A stretch of 64,000 nt of DNA from Pacificoceanicola sp048553275 (GTDB lineage Bacteria; Pseudomonadota; Alphaproteobacteria; Rhodobacterales; Rhodobacteraceae): assembly GCF_048553275.1 (NCBI RefSeq), contig NZ_JBLZMW010000008.1, forward strand, positions 62,001 through 126,000. Reading direction: 5' to 3'. The position numbers and the translations under genes are program-made. Of this stretch, positions 1-8,702 are shown in pieces (within the stretch, counting starts at the first letter, position 1; the number at the start of each line of letters is the position of its first letter). The notes beneath the pieces are model-generated. The model ran no database searches, was not told where the DNA came from, and worked only from the letters and a program-made list of their open reading frames with translations.

Positions 1-31
1 CTATGTCCACGGTCTCGGTGGCGGCGAATAA
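1..31 (+). CDS. 3' end of an unidentified gene (partial)
   Basis: Reading from base 2 gives the tail YVHGLGGGE followed by TAA at 29-31, and a rho-independent terminator begins 28 bases later. The position of the stop just ahead of a good terminator is the only reason for calling a gene here. Too little is present to name it. The other two plus frames are open or stop slightly later, so the frame choice is an inference. Confidence 0.4.
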   Translation, partial: YVHGLGGGE

Positions 32-58
32 GATCTGACGTCCCTTCAGATCGCGACG

Positions 59-86
59 CGGGCCGGGGTAATCTCCGGCCCGTTTT
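59..86 (+). terminator. rho-independent terminator
   Basis: Perfect 8-bp stem CGGGCCGG / CCGGCCCG with an 8-base loop, followed by TTTT. It would end the plus-strand gene whose stop codon is at 29-31. Confidence 0.75.
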
Positions 87-517
87 CTATTGGCCCATTG
101 CCCGGCTGCGCCAGATGGAAACATGTATTCGAAATAATATTCAAAAACCTGCGTATGGGTGTGAAGGATTTGATTTGCATCAATGATTCATGCCGGCAAA
201 CGCGCGACACTCGTGGCATAGATCAGGGGGCTTCCCCGGATCACATGAAAACCCCGCTCCAAAGGCAGGGTCCTGGCGCCGGTGCTTCGTCCTGTTCGCG
301 CGTTTCCTGAAGCACCGGCGTCCTTTCCTCATCCCGCCCGCCACCACCCCCGACGTTTCAGCAGGCCGAAGCCGGACCTGACGCGCACCAACTGACAGCC
401 CGGATACGGACGCCTTCTACAGGGCCCAACACCGGCGCAATGTCTTGAATGAAGCGCGCTGAGCACCGGACGCGTCATGATCGCCTGCGCAGCGGGATCA
501 AGCTGGCCTTCGTCCCG
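87..517. other. non-coding gap, nothing recognised
   Basis: About 430 bases between the terminator and the stop codon of the TRAP permease. Short open frames exist (for example 98-310 plus), but they are rich in Arg, Ser, Pro and His with no recognisable domain, and look like chance frames in GC-rich DNA. No clear terminator for the minus-strand operon was found. Confidence 0.5.
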
Positions 518-1849
518 TCAAGACAGGAACATGGTCACGGTCGCGGGCACAAGTGACACGATCACAAGAACCACGAGCATGACGGCGATGAACGGCAAGG
601 TGGCCGCAAAGATCTGTTCAACCGAGACATCCGGATCATTCAGCGTGTTGTGAACCGTGAAGACCGAAATCCCGAAGGGCGGCGTCAGAAGGCCGATCTC
701 TACCGCAATCACGGTCACGATGCCGAAGTGCATGAGGTCGAGCCCAAGGCCCTGTGCGATCGGCGCAGCAATCGGCACCATGATCAACAGGATCGACGTG
801 CTGTCGAGGATCATTCCCATCAGCAGGATGATCATGGCGTAGAAGAACAGGAACCCCATCGGGCCAAAGCCGGAGCCCGCGACCAGACCCGCGATGGCAT
901 TGGGCAGTCCTGCGATGGCCAGCATCCGCGAATAGAAGGATGCTGCGACCAAAAGCAACAGGATGGACACCGAAATCACACCGGTCTGCTTCATCACTTG
1001 CCACAATTTGTGCCGATCGAGGCTGCGGCGGGACAGCGCGACGATCAAGGCACCAAATGCGCCGATACCGCCTGCCTCCGTCGGGGTGAAGAACCCGGTG
1101 TACAGTCCGCCCAGAACCAGGATGACCAGCAGGACGATGGGCAGCAGTTTGAGAAAAAGCTGTTTCAGCGGCATCGGTGTGAAATCACGGTCCAGCCGTC
1201 GCTCGCGCACGGCGTCCGGATCATTCAGCACGAAACCGGGAAAGGCGATCGTGATTCCGATCAGCATGGCGACGAACCCCAGCGCCAGCATCAATCCGGG
1301 AATGATGCCCGCAATGAACATTCCGCCGATCGAAACCTCGGCCAGAACGCCGTAGATGATCAGCAACAGCGACGGCGGGATCAACATTCCCAGAACCGAC
1401 GACCCGGCGACGGTGCCAGCAGAAAACGCGGGGCGATAGCCGTGGCGGGTCATTTCAGGCACCGCGACGCGGGTGAAGACCGCCGCCGAGGCGATCGACA
1501 CGCCAGTGACCGCGGCAAAGATCGTGTTTGCGGCAACTGTGGCGACGCCAAGACCGCAAATCATCCGGCGCAACAGCTCTTCCGCCACTTCGAAGGTGTC
1601 GCGCCCGACATTGGACACGCTGACCAAAAGCCCCATCAAGACAAACAGCGGAATGGTGGCGAACAGGTAGTCGGCAATCCCCGAATAGGCGGTCAGTTCG
1701 AGCATCCGAAAGGACAGGTCAATATTGCCGCGAATGATCCAGATCCCGGCAAAAGCCACGCCAAACAATGCATAGGCGATCTGCATCCCCAGCAGCACAA
1801 GCGCGATCAACACGGCGATGAGGATGAAGCCGATGGTCAAGGTCGTCAT
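518..1849 (-). CDS. dctM: TRAP transporter large permease (DctM family)
   Basis: A 443-residue, very hydrophobic protein with the many membrane spans typical of the DctM subunit, the ion-coupled channel part of a tripartite TRAP importer in the inner membrane. Runs such as AGTVAGSSVLGMLIPPSLLL and a glycine-rich GFFTPTEAGGIGAFGAL are characteristic of the family. The open frame extends further upstream, but the ATG at 1849 is chosen because AGGAG lies just before it and because it overlaps the stop codon of dctQ (ATGA), a usual arrangement. Length fits the family (about 430). It is the last gene of dctP-dctQ-dctM and probably belongs to one transcript with the molybdenum hydroxylase genes upstream. 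Confidence 0.93.
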   Translation of the reverse strand: MTTLTIGFILIAVLIALVLLGMQIAYALFGVAFAGIWIIRGNIDLSFRMLELTAYSGIADYLFATIPLFVLMGLLVSVSNVGRDTFEVAEELLRRMICGLGVATVAANTIFAAVTGVSIASAAVFTRVAVPEMTRHGYRPAFSAGTVAGSSVLGMLIPPSLLLIIYGVLAEVSIGGMFIAGIIPGLMLALGFVAMLIGITIAFPGFVLNDPDAVRERRLDRDFTPMPLKQLFLKLLPIVLLVILVLGGLYTGFFTPTEAGGIGAFGALIVALSRRSLDRHKLWQVMKQTGVISVSILLLLVAASFYSRMLAIAGLPNAIAGLVAGSGFGPMGFLFFYAMIILLMGMILDSTSILLIMVPIAAPIAQGLGLDLMHFGIVTVIAVEIGLLTPPFGISVFTVHNTLNDPDVSVEQIFAATLPFIAVMLVVLVIVSLVPATVTMFLS

Positions 1850-2412
1850 GCCGTGCTCCTGACGCTGCGGATTTCTTTGCGCGCTCTGTAAAGCGCCGCA
1901 AGCGCAGCGACTGCGCAGCCAACGACGGTGATGGCGCGGAATGGCCAGGTCGGAATGGTCCAGACCCCCTGCACCCCGAAGAACTCGGCGCTGAGCCAGG
2001 CGCTCTGGAATTTCGGCCATGAGGCCCAGAAGACCAGGGCAAAGACAACGGCACCGGCGAGACAGAACAGCGCCTCAAGCCAGGCCACCAACAGAGGGCT
2101 GGAGCTCTTCAGACGGCGAACCAGAAAATCGGCGCGGGTCAGACGCTGCTGCAGGATTGCGGCTGGCACCTGCAAGAAGACGATGGCAACGACCCCGCGG
2201 GCAGCAATCTCCGATACACCGGTGATGGGCGCATCGAGAAAGTTTCTTCCGATCACATCCGCAACGATCAGGAGCATCAGCGCACCGATGCTGGCCGTGC
2301 CGACCGCAGACATGGCCGCCGCAACCGATCCGAGAACCGCGCCATACGGAGATTGCGAAAAGGCCGGAACAAAGCGGTCCTCCTGCAACTCTGATGTGTC
2401 TTCATTGCTCAT
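1846..2412 (-). CDS. dctQ: TRAP transporter small permease (DctQ family)
   Basis: 188 residues with about four hydrophobic spans, the pattern of the small membrane subunit that pairs with DctM. The segment GVSEIAARGVVAIVFLQVPAAILQQ, with a charged residue inside the helix bundle, is typical of DctQ. The ATG at 2412 is preferred over upstream alternatives because the earlier residues (RRCGQDC...) read as antisense of dctP's end and have low-complexity composition. It lies 77 bp after dctP and overlaps dctM by 4 bp. Confidence 0.88.
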   Translation of the reverse strand: MSNEDTSELQEDRFVPAFSQSPYGAVLGSVAAAMSAVGTASIGALMLLIVADVIGRNFLDAPITGVSEIAARGVVAIVFLQVPAAILQQRLTRADFLVRRLKSSSPLLVAWLEALFCLAGAVVFALVFWASWPKFQSAWLSAEFFGVQGVWTIPTWPFRAITVVGCAVAALAALYRARKEIRSVRSTA

Positions 2413-2489
2413 TGCCGGGCGTCCTGCTGCCAAGGGTACGCCCGCCCGATCCCAAGGAGCCCGGCAGGCGCTTTGTTCGTATTGCGCTC

Positions 2490-3542
2490 TCAGAGACCTT
2501 CGTCCCAGTTCCGAAGCGGTGTTGCGCCGCGGTCGCGCAGAGCGTTGAAATAGGCCTTGAGCACAGTCTTGCCCGCATCGCCGGTCTGTTCCAACCACGG
2601 TTCAATGATGTTGGGCAGGCCGTTGACCCACTTGGCCTTTTCCGCATCGGACAGCTGGTGGATGGTCAGACCCGCCGCCTGCATTTCGTCCAGCGCGCGT
2701 GCCGCCAGATCACCCACGTAATCGCCATGGGCGATCGAGGTTGCCTGGGCTGCCTCGCGGAACGCGGCCTGAACCGGCGCGGGCAATGCGTCGAAGAAGT
2801 CCTTGTTCGCGGCAATTCCGCCGAAATACATCGAGCCGATACCGACGCGGGTCAGTTCCGGCGCGACTTCATAGACGCGGGTCGGCAGGATACCCGACGC
2901 AAAGGACAGGGTGCCTTCGGTCACGCCGGTCTGGATGTTGGTGTAGTAAGTGGTCAACGCCCCATCGACCGGGGTCGCACCGGTTTCACGCAGCCAGTTG
3001 GCCGAGGTGCCCGGCGCGTTCAGCTTGCGGTTCTGCAGGTCCGCCATCGTGTTGACCGGAAAGGTGCCATAGATGTCATAGCTGTCGGTGATCAGCGACG
3101 ACAGGTGCACCATGCCGTTCTCGGCCCAGCTGTTCTTCAGTTCCGGCAGGTTTTCCGAAAGGTCGTCGAAAATTTCGATGATCATGCGGTGATCTTCGGT
3201 CGCGAAAGGCGTGAAATAAGTCACGTTCTGAAGCGGCATGTTCGCGCCTTCCCACACCGTGCCGACCATGCCGACATCGACGATGCCGTCCATGACCGCT
3301 TCGCGGGTGTCGGTGAACTTGTAAAGCGTCCCGGCGTAGCTCTCGGCCCAGTTCACCTGATACGCGTTGCCGTTCTCGGCAAGGATCCGGTTCACCTCGG
3401 GTTGAAAGGTGTTCTTCATTGCGTAGACCCAGATATTGGCCTCTGGATGCGACGAGCCGATGTTGACGGTGATCTGTTGCTGCGCAAACGCAGCGCCACC
3501 GAAGAGAACGGCCGTGGCCGTCGTGAGGGCAGTCAGTTTCAT
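2490..3542 (-). CDS. dctP: TRAP transporter periplasmic substrate-binding protein (DctP family)
   Basis: 350 residues. Residues 1-20 are a signal peptide ending AFA before QQQ, so the mature protein is periplasmic. The rest follows the TRAP solute-receptor layout: an early G-S-S-H-P, a DVGMVG segment near 89, and the substrate-pocket segment near 168-178. In many DctP proteins this segment reads K-I/L-R-x-P and supplies the arginine that grips a carboxylate; here it reads K-L-N-A-P with Asn at 175, so the usual arginine appears absent. A GGGAGGA ribosome site precedes the ATG. It lies 48 bp downstream of the molybdenum hydroxylase large subunit, suggesting that it captures that enzyme's substrate or a related compound. 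The substrate is unknown. Confidence 0.9.
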   Translation of the reverse strand: MKLTALTTATAVLFGGAAFAQQQITVNIGSSHPEANIWVYAMKNTFQPEVNRILAENGNAYQVNWAESYAGTLYKFTDTREAVMDGIVDVGMVGTVWEGANMPLQNVTYFTPFATEDHRMIIEIFDDLSENLPELKNSWAENGMVHLSSLITDSYDIYGTFPVNTMADLQNRKLNAPGTSANWLRETGATPVDGALTTYYTNIQTGVTEGTLSFASGILPTRVYEVAPELTRVGIGSMYFGGIAANKDFFDALPAPVQAAFREAAQATSIAHGDYVGDLAARALDEMQAAGLTIHQLSDAEKAKWVNGLPNIIEPWLEQTGDAGKTVLKAYFNALRDRGATPLRNWDEGL

Positions 3543-3562
3543 TCGGGTTCCTCCCTTTGATC

Positions 3563-3584
3563 GGGCGCCGCTCCCCCGGCGCCC
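3563..3584 (-). other. GC-rich hairpin between the hydroxylase and dctP
   Basis: Perfect stem GGGCGCCG / CGGCGCCC with a 6-base loop in the 48-base gap. On the minus strand it is not followed by a T-run, so it may be a processing or attenuation hairpin that sets different levels for the upstream and downstream genes rather than a full terminator. Confidence 0.45.
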
Positions 3585-3590
3585 TTTGGT

Positions 3591-5972
3591 TCAGTCTTGT
3601 ATCTTTCCCAATGCCCGCAGGATACGTTCCGGCGTGAAGGGCATTTCCGTCACCTGCGCCCCAAGCGGGCGCAGGGCATCGTTGATCGCATTCATCACGG
3701 CGGCAGGGGCGCCGGCGGTTCCGGCCTCGCCTGCGCCTTTGGCTCCCAATTCGCTTTCCTTGGTGGGCGTTTCCACGTGACCGATCTGCATGTCCGGCAT
3801 TTCTGCGGCCATCGGCACAAGGTAGTCGGCCATGGAGCCATTGAGCAGCTGGCCATCCTCGTCGTAGTGGATTTCCTCGTAGAGCGCGCCACCAAGGCCC
3901 TGTACGATGCCTCCCCGTATCTGCTCATCAACCAGCTGTGGATTGATCACGCGCCCGCAATCCTCAACGCACCAATGTTTGAGCAGGGTCACGACGCCCG
4001 TGTCGGTGTCGACCTCCAGGTAAGAGGCCTGAACCCCGTTGGTAAAGGCGAACGGATACTCCATCGTGATGAAGTGCCGGGTCTGAACGAGTTCGCGCGG
4101 CAGATCCTTGGGCAAGGTATCGCCCCGGAAGTACACGATCCGCCCCAGTTCTTCGAGCGGCATCCGCACGTCTCCACTGCCCGCGTCAACCACCTGACCA
4201 TCGCGGATATCCAGGTTTGCCGCATCCGCCTGAAGCATGGCAGCCGCGACCTCAAGAATCGAGCCGCGCAGCGCTCGGGCCGCCTGCAAAGCCGCCTCGC
4301 CGCCGATACCCGCGCCGCGCGAGGCCCATGTTCCGCCACCGTAAGGTGTGACCTGCGTGTCGCCGGTCACCACCCGCACGTTCGATGGTTTGACGCCGAC
4401 CCCTTCGGCCACAATCTGGCTCAGCATCGCCTCGGTGCCCTGCCCCTGCTCTGTCACACCCGAAAGCGCAACGACCGAGCCATCCGGGTCCATTCGAACG
4501 GTACAGCCATCCTGCGCCGAGATCCGCGCGCCACCAATGCCGTACATGAAGGGCGACGGGTTGGTGAGTTCGATGAAGCTGGCGATGCCGATACCGCGAT
4601 GCTTGCCCTGCTTGCTGGCTTCGGCCTGATCGGCGCGCAGCGCGTCGTAGTCCATCATCTCCATCAGCTTGTCCATCGACGCATGATGAGACAGGCCTTC
4701 GAACCGCATCTTGGCGGGCGACGTCACCGGATACGCATCGTCGGCATACATGTTGCGCCGCCGGATCTCGACCGGGTCCATGCCGAGTGCGGCCGCTGCC
4801 ATATCGACCAATCCCTCGGTGATCGCCACGGCGATGGGGTGGCCGACTGCACGGTACTGACAGGTTGGCGCCTTGTTCTGGAACACCACCGTGGTCTGTG
4901 CGCGGTAATTGGCGAAATCATACGGGCCGCCGCACAGGTTGACGACCTGATTGCCTTCGATTGCGGAGGTGCGGGGATAGACCGAATAAGGCCCGATCCC
5001 GGTCCAGTCATCGACATCCATGGCAAGAATCCTGCCATTTTCATCGACCGCGATCCTGGCCTCGATCTGGTGATCACGGGCATGGATATCCGATGTGTAG
5101 CTCTCCAGGCGATCGGCGATGAACTTGACCGGGCGACCCATCACTTTTGCAATGGCGGCTGTCGCCACCTCGTCGGGATAGACGTGTACCTTGATGCCAT
5201 AGGATCCGCCCACGTCCCCGCAAATCACACGCACACGGCTTTCGGAGATGTCGAGATGCTTGGCAAGGACGGTCTGCATCATATGCGGCGCCTGCGTCGC
5301 ATGATACGCGGTCATCTGCTGGTCTGCCGGGTTCCAATCGACAAGGATCGAACGCGGCTCCAGCGTGACACCGGTATGACGCGCGGTTCGGAAACTGGCC
5401 GATATGACCTTGTGTGCGCCCTCGAACGCCGCGTCGACGTCGCCTTCCTCGTGCAGGCGCTGAAAGGCGAGGTTGTCACCCAATTCGGGATGAATGACCG
5501 GTGTGTCCTTGTCCAGTGCGCTCATCGTATCCGTCACGACAGGCAGGTCTTCGTAATCGACCATCACCAGGGATGACGCTTCCTCGGCAGCGGCACGGGT
5601 CGTGGCGACAACGGCCACGACCGGTTCCCCGACCCAGCAGGCCCGGTCCACGGCAAGCGGATGTTCGGGCGGCGATTTCAGCCCTTTGAGATGCGCCAGA
5701 ACAGCGACCCACGGGGTGCAGACCTCGGCCAGATCCTTGCCCGTAAAGATACGCAGGACGCCTTTGACTTTCTTTGCTTCGTCAAGATCAATGGTCCCAA
5801 TCTTTGCATGCGCCACGGGCGAGCGGGAAAACGCCACGTGCACCATACGCGGCAGAACGATGTCATCGACATAGCGGCCACGACCCTGAACCAGCTTGGC
5901 GGCGTTCGGGCGCGGCACGGTCTTGCCTATGTAGGAATTCGGGCGGTCGGGATTGTTGAATGCAATCGTCAT
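3591..5972 (-). CDS. xanthine-dehydrogenase-superfamily large subunit, CoxL-like molybdenum hydroxylase
   Basis: 793 residues with the architecture of the molybdopterin-binding large subunit (CoxL/XDH family): N-terminal a/b hammerhead, GRPVKFIADRLES (about 279-291) and the C-terminal GAKGAGEAGT with the catalytic Glu at 749. The loop that separates the CODH subtypes reads C-Q-Y-R-A-V-G-H-P at 371-379. True form I CO dehydrogenase has AYxCSFR and form II-like enzymes AYRGAGR; this matches neither and lacks the copper-binding Cys of form I. It is therefore better called an aldehyde/aromatic/heterocycle-type hydroxylase of unknown substrate than CO dehydrogenase. The ATG at 5972 overlaps the small-subunit stop by 4 bp; an open frame upstream of it is antisense noise. 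Confidence 0.88.
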   Translation of the reverse strand: MTIAFNNPDRPNSYIGKTVPRPNAAKLVQGRGRYVDDIVLPRMVHVAFSRSPVAHAKIGTIDLDEAKKVKGVLRIFTGKDLAEVCTPWVAVLAHLKGLKSPPEHPLAVDRACWVGEPVVAVVATTRAAAEEASSLVMVDYEDLPVVTDTMSALDKDTPVIHPELGDNLAFQRLHEEGDVDAAFEGAHKVISASFRTARHTGVTLEPRSILVDWNPADQQMTAYHATQAPHMMQTVLAKHLDISESRVRVICGDVGGSYGIKVHVYPDEVATAAIAKVMGRPVKFIADRLESYTSDIHARDHQIEARIAVDENGRILAMDVDDWTGIGPYSVYPRTSAIEGNQVVNLCGGPYDFANYRAQTTVVFQNKAPTCQYRAVGHPIAVAITEGLVDMAAAALGMDPVEIRRRNMYADDAYPVTSPAKMRFEGLSHHASMDKLMEMMDYDALRADQAEASKQGKHRGIGIASFIELTNPSPFMYGIGGARISAQDGCTVRMDPDGSVVALSGVTEQGQGTEAMLSQIVAEGVGVKPSNVRVVTGDTQVTPYGGGTWASRGAGIGGEAALQAARALRGSILEVAAAMLQADAANLDIRDGQVVDAGSGDVRMPLEELGRIVYFRGDTLPKDLPRELVQTRHFITMEYPFAFTNGVQASYLEVDTDTGVVTLLKHWCVEDCGRVINPQLVDEQIRGGIVQGLGGALYEEIHYDEDGQLLNGSMADYLVPMAAEMPDMQIGHVETPTKESELGAKGAGEAGTAGAPAAVMNAINDALRPLGAQVTEMPFTPERILRALGKIQD

Positions 5973-6469
5973 GCTTTTGCCTTTCCGGTGCGGCCATGCG
6001 CGACGCTTTCGACAGCGTCGATGATGGCTTCGTAACCCGTGCAGCGGCAGTAATTGCCCGACAGGTGCTCGCGGATCTCCGCCCGGCTCGGCACGCCGCC
6101 TTTCGACAGCAACTCCTCTGCAGCGACCAGCATGCCCGGCGTGCAAAACCCGCATTGCAATGCGTTGCGCGCCACGAACGCATCCTGCAGGTCCGCGATC
6201 GCGTTGGTTTCCGTCAGACCTTCCACGGTCCAGACCTCGGCGCCATCCGCCTGCGCCGCCAGCATCAGACAGCCCCGCACCGCGTCTCCATCCACGCGAA
6301 TCGTGCAGGCACCGCAAACGCCATGCTCACAACTGGCGTGCGCGCCGGTCAGGCCCAACTGGAGGCGCAGAAAATCAATCATGTGCTGGCCGGCGGGAAC
6401 ACGCGCCTCGACCGGTTCTCCATTGACGGTCAGGGACACGTCCACGCTTTCACGAAACATCCCGGTCAT
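5969..6469 (-). CDS. (2Fe-2S)-binding small subunit of the molybdenum hydroxylase (CoxS-like)
   Basis: 166 residues. An N-terminal plant-ferredoxin-type cluster site has Cys at 47, 52, 55 and 67, and a C-terminal four-helix cluster site has Gln105-Cys106, Cys109, Cys141 and Cys143 (QCGFCTPGM and YCRCTG). This is the standard electron-transfer subunit of CoxSML/XDH enzymes, carrying electrons from the Mo site to FAD. It overlaps both neighbours by 4 bp, so the three genes are translationally coupled. Confidence 0.94.
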   Translation of the reverse strand: MTGMFRESVDVSLTVNGEPVEARVPAGQHMIDFLRLQLGLTGAHASCEHGVCGACTIRVDGDAVRGCLMLAAQADGAEVWTVEGLTETNAIADLQDAFVARNALQCGFCTPGMLVAAEELLSKGGVPSRAEIREHLSGNYCRCTGYEAIIDAVESVAHGRTGKAKA

Positions 6470-7299
6470 GCCTTGTCTCCTTCCAGGCGCGCGACGGCAC
6501 GGCGCAGCAGCACACCGGCCAGATGCCGACGATAGGCTGCACTAGCCTGCGTGTCAGACGGCGGATCGATGTCTTCAGCCAGGGCCGCGACGGCGGCTTC
6601 GAGGTCACCCGCGTCAAGCGCGACCATTGCCCCGCTTGCCAATACCGGTCTTGGTCCGACCGAAAAAAGTGCGATGCGATGGCCCGCCGCGCGTTTGACA
6701 AGACACAACCCGACCAGAGCGTAATCGCCCGAACGGCGCGCGACCTCTTCGAGGATATGAACCTCGTTTTGCTCTGCGATGGGCACCGTGATGGCGGTCA
6801 GGATCTCGGTTTCGTCCAGTGCCGTGGTGAAAACCTCTTCAAAGAAATCCTCCGCAGCAATGGTGCGCGGACCGTCCGGCCCTTCTGCATGCATCGTTGC
6901 GCCAAGCGCCAGAGCGCAGGCAGGGAATTCCGCCGCCGGATCGGCATGGGCCAGCGCCCCTCCGATTGTGCCACGGTTGCGAATGGCGGCATGGGCAATA
7001 TGGATGACGGCGTCATTCAAGAGCGGCGCGTGCGCTTTCACCTGCGGATCAGAGCCGACTTTCGCGTGGCGGGTCAGCGCGCCAATCCGAAGCGTGTCGC
7101 CCTCGACGGAAATCCCCGAAAGGTCGCTGATCTTCGAGATATCGACCAACAGATCACCAACCGACAGGCGCATGTTCATCGCTGCGATCAAGCTTTGCCC
7201 GCCTGCCAGCACACGCCCTTGACCGTCTGAGCCGGCCAGCAAATCAAGCGCATGCCGCACGCTTTCGGCCCGGGCATAACCGCCCGCTGATGCCTTCAT
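6466..7299 (-). CDS. FAD-binding medium subunit of the molybdenum hydroxylase (CoxM-like)
   Basis: 277 residues with the two FAD pyrophosphate-binding motifs of the family: AGGQS near 32-36 and TIGGALAHADP near 108-118, followed by the CO_deh_flav_C region. It passes electrons from the iron-sulfur subunit to an external acceptor. It is the first gene of the operon medium-small-large-dctPQM and faces the TetR gene. No CoxD/E/F or XdhC maturation genes follow, so maturation factors must lie elsewhere. Confidence 0.92.
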   Translation of the reverse strand: MKASAGGYARAESVRHALDLLAGSDGQGRVLAGGQSLIAAMNMRLSVGDLLVDISKISDLSGISVEGDTLRIGALTRHAKVGSDPQVKAHAPLLNDAVIHIAHAAIRNRGTIGGALAHADPAAEFPACALALGATMHAEGPDGPRTIAAEDFFEEVFTTALDETEILTAITVPIAEQNEVHILEEVARRSGDYALVGLCLVKRAAGHRIALFSVGPRPVLASGAMVALDAGDLEAAVAALAEDIDPPSDTQASAAYRRHLAGVLLRRAVARLEGDKA

Positions 7300-7332
7300 G
7301 GCGTCCTCCCTTCAATTGTGACCCGCACCTTA

Positions 7333-7348
7333 TTAAGCGCTTGATCAA
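7333..7348. promoter_or_regulatory. candidate operator in the divergent hydroxylase/TetR gap
   Basis: The 129-base gap between the divergent genes holds AT-rich overlapping palindromes: AAGCGCTT at 7335-7342 and TTGATCAA at 7341-7348, within TTAAGCGCTTGATCAATTG. This is the natural place for the TetR protein to bind and repress both itself and the operon. The exact operator is not established. Confidence 0.4.
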
Positions 7349-7428
7349 TTGTATTGAGCAGATGATCTTTAAAACTGAGTCGTTGCAAGCAGAAATTTTT
7401 GCGACTACCAAAATCCCGAGGGCGCACA

Positions 7429-8076
7429 ATGCACGGACACGTCGACAAACCCGCCAGCGATGGCGACGAGGGCGCCACGCGGAAGCGCCTGCCTCCGGCT
7501 GAGCGTCGCCAACAGATCATTGACGAAGCTGTGCGGTTTTTCGCGGAGGTTGGGCTGGACGGAAAGACGCGCGAATTGGCGCGGCGTCTGGGCGTCACAC
7601 AATCGCTTATTTTCAACTACTTCGCGACCAAGGACGAGCTGATCGAAGCGGTGTATGAAAAAGTCTATATTGGTCGTCTGTCACCCGACTGGCCCGAACG
7701 CCTGACAGATCGCAGCGTACCGCTGCGCCAACGCCTTCTTGCCTTTTACAGCGAATACAGCGCCTTGATATTTGAGCGGGACTGGATGCGCATCTTTATG
7801 TTCTCGGGGCTTGCCGGCGCATCGCTGAACCAACGCTATCTCGACCATTTGGCGAACGTGATCCTGATGCCTCTCCTGGTTGAAACACAGGCCATGGCGC
7901 GCACGGGCACCCTGCCAAAGATGGAAGACGTTTGGAACCTGCATGGCGGCATCGTCTATATCGGCATACGCCAACACATATACCAGATGCCCGAACCGGA
8001 CAAACCGGAGGACGAAATCGCGCGGGCGATCGAAAAATATCTCCAGTTCTTCGATATCGACACCGAGGACCGATAA
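7429..8076 (+). CDS. TetR/AcrR family transcriptional regulator
   Basis: 215 residues. The N-terminal helix-turn-helix domain runs from about 24 to 70 (RRQQIIDEAVRFFAEVGLDG, then LARRLGVTQSLIFNYFATKDEL), the classic TetR recognition segment. The C-terminal helical domain would bind the ligand. The ATG at 7429 is chosen over an upstream TTG because GAGGG lies just before it. It is divergent from the molybdenum hydroxylase/TRAP operon and is the likely local regulator, sensing the substrate or product. Confidence 0.9.
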   Translation: MHGHVDKPASDGDEGATRKRLPPAERRQQIIDEAVRFFAEVGLDGKTRELARRLGVTQSLIFNYFATKDELIEAVYEKVYIGRLSPDWPERLTDRSVPLRQRLLAFYSEYSALIFERDWMRIFMFSGLAGASLNQRYLDHLANVILMPLLVETQAMARTGTLPKMEDVWNLHGGIVYIGIRQHIYQMPEPDKPEDEIARAIEKYLQFFDIDTEDR

Positions 8077-8702
8077 ACGTCTTTATTCGGTGCCGGACCT
8101 TGGAGGGCCGCTTCGCTGTCCCGAACAAAAGATCGGATAGACATGTTTCCGTGACACGCGCCAATGGTTGCCGCATCAGGTCCGGATCGCCCGGTTGATC
8201 GCCCAATGCCGAAAACGACGGCCTCACCGTCAGGCACGAACACGCGTCTGGCCGGGATCGCGGATTCCACAAGGGCTCAAGTGCCGCGCTGGGATCGGCC
8301 AATTCCCTGCCGCAAAAGAGTGGATGCAGCAGGGCTGCCGATCGCCGGGTGATTACAGCTTGAAGCGGCTTTTGCTCTGCAGCCCGCCCCGCGTCTTGGG
8401 GTCAATCGTCCGCCGCGCCGCATCCGCCACGCTTTGTTATCGGATCAAAGCGTCGCACGCTTGGCAGACTGCCGCCCGCGGGGGTGCAGAACGGCAGGTC
8501 CTCCTTGCTCCAGCGCAGCTTTGGCAGGGTCTGGCGATCGCGAAACTCCGACGAGGTCCGCGTAGCAGTCATGAAAGTTTTTGCAAAGACGTTGAACAAC
8601 GGTCTATCCTTTCGTTGATTGATGTATGTGCGTCTATCTATGGTCCATTCCCGGTTTTCGGACGACTCAGCAAAAATTCTGAAATGTAAACTGAACTAAC
8701 AT
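8077..8702. other. 626-base gap without a supported gene
   Basis: Open frames such as 8168-8689 (plus) and 8402-8599 (minus) have no recognisable domain and no good ribosome site. The right-hand end (8580-8700) is AT-rich and probably holds the LysR gene's promoter. The segment could be a decayed gene, but nothing identifies one. Confidence 0.5.

Noticed and set aside
3597..5576. Long plus-strand open frame (659 codons) opposite the hydroxylase large subunit
   Set aside because: It is antisense to a clear gene and composed of His, Arg, Gly and Asp-rich text with no domain, a common shadow in high-GC DNA.
3591..7299. Calling the operon carbon monoxide dehydrogenase (coxMSL)
   Set aside because: The large-subunit loop has neither the form I nor the form II motif, and no cox maturation genes are present.
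8168..8689. Plus-strand open frame of 173 codons before the LysR gene
   Set aside because: No ribosome site, Arg/Ser-rich text and no family; treated as a non-coding gap.
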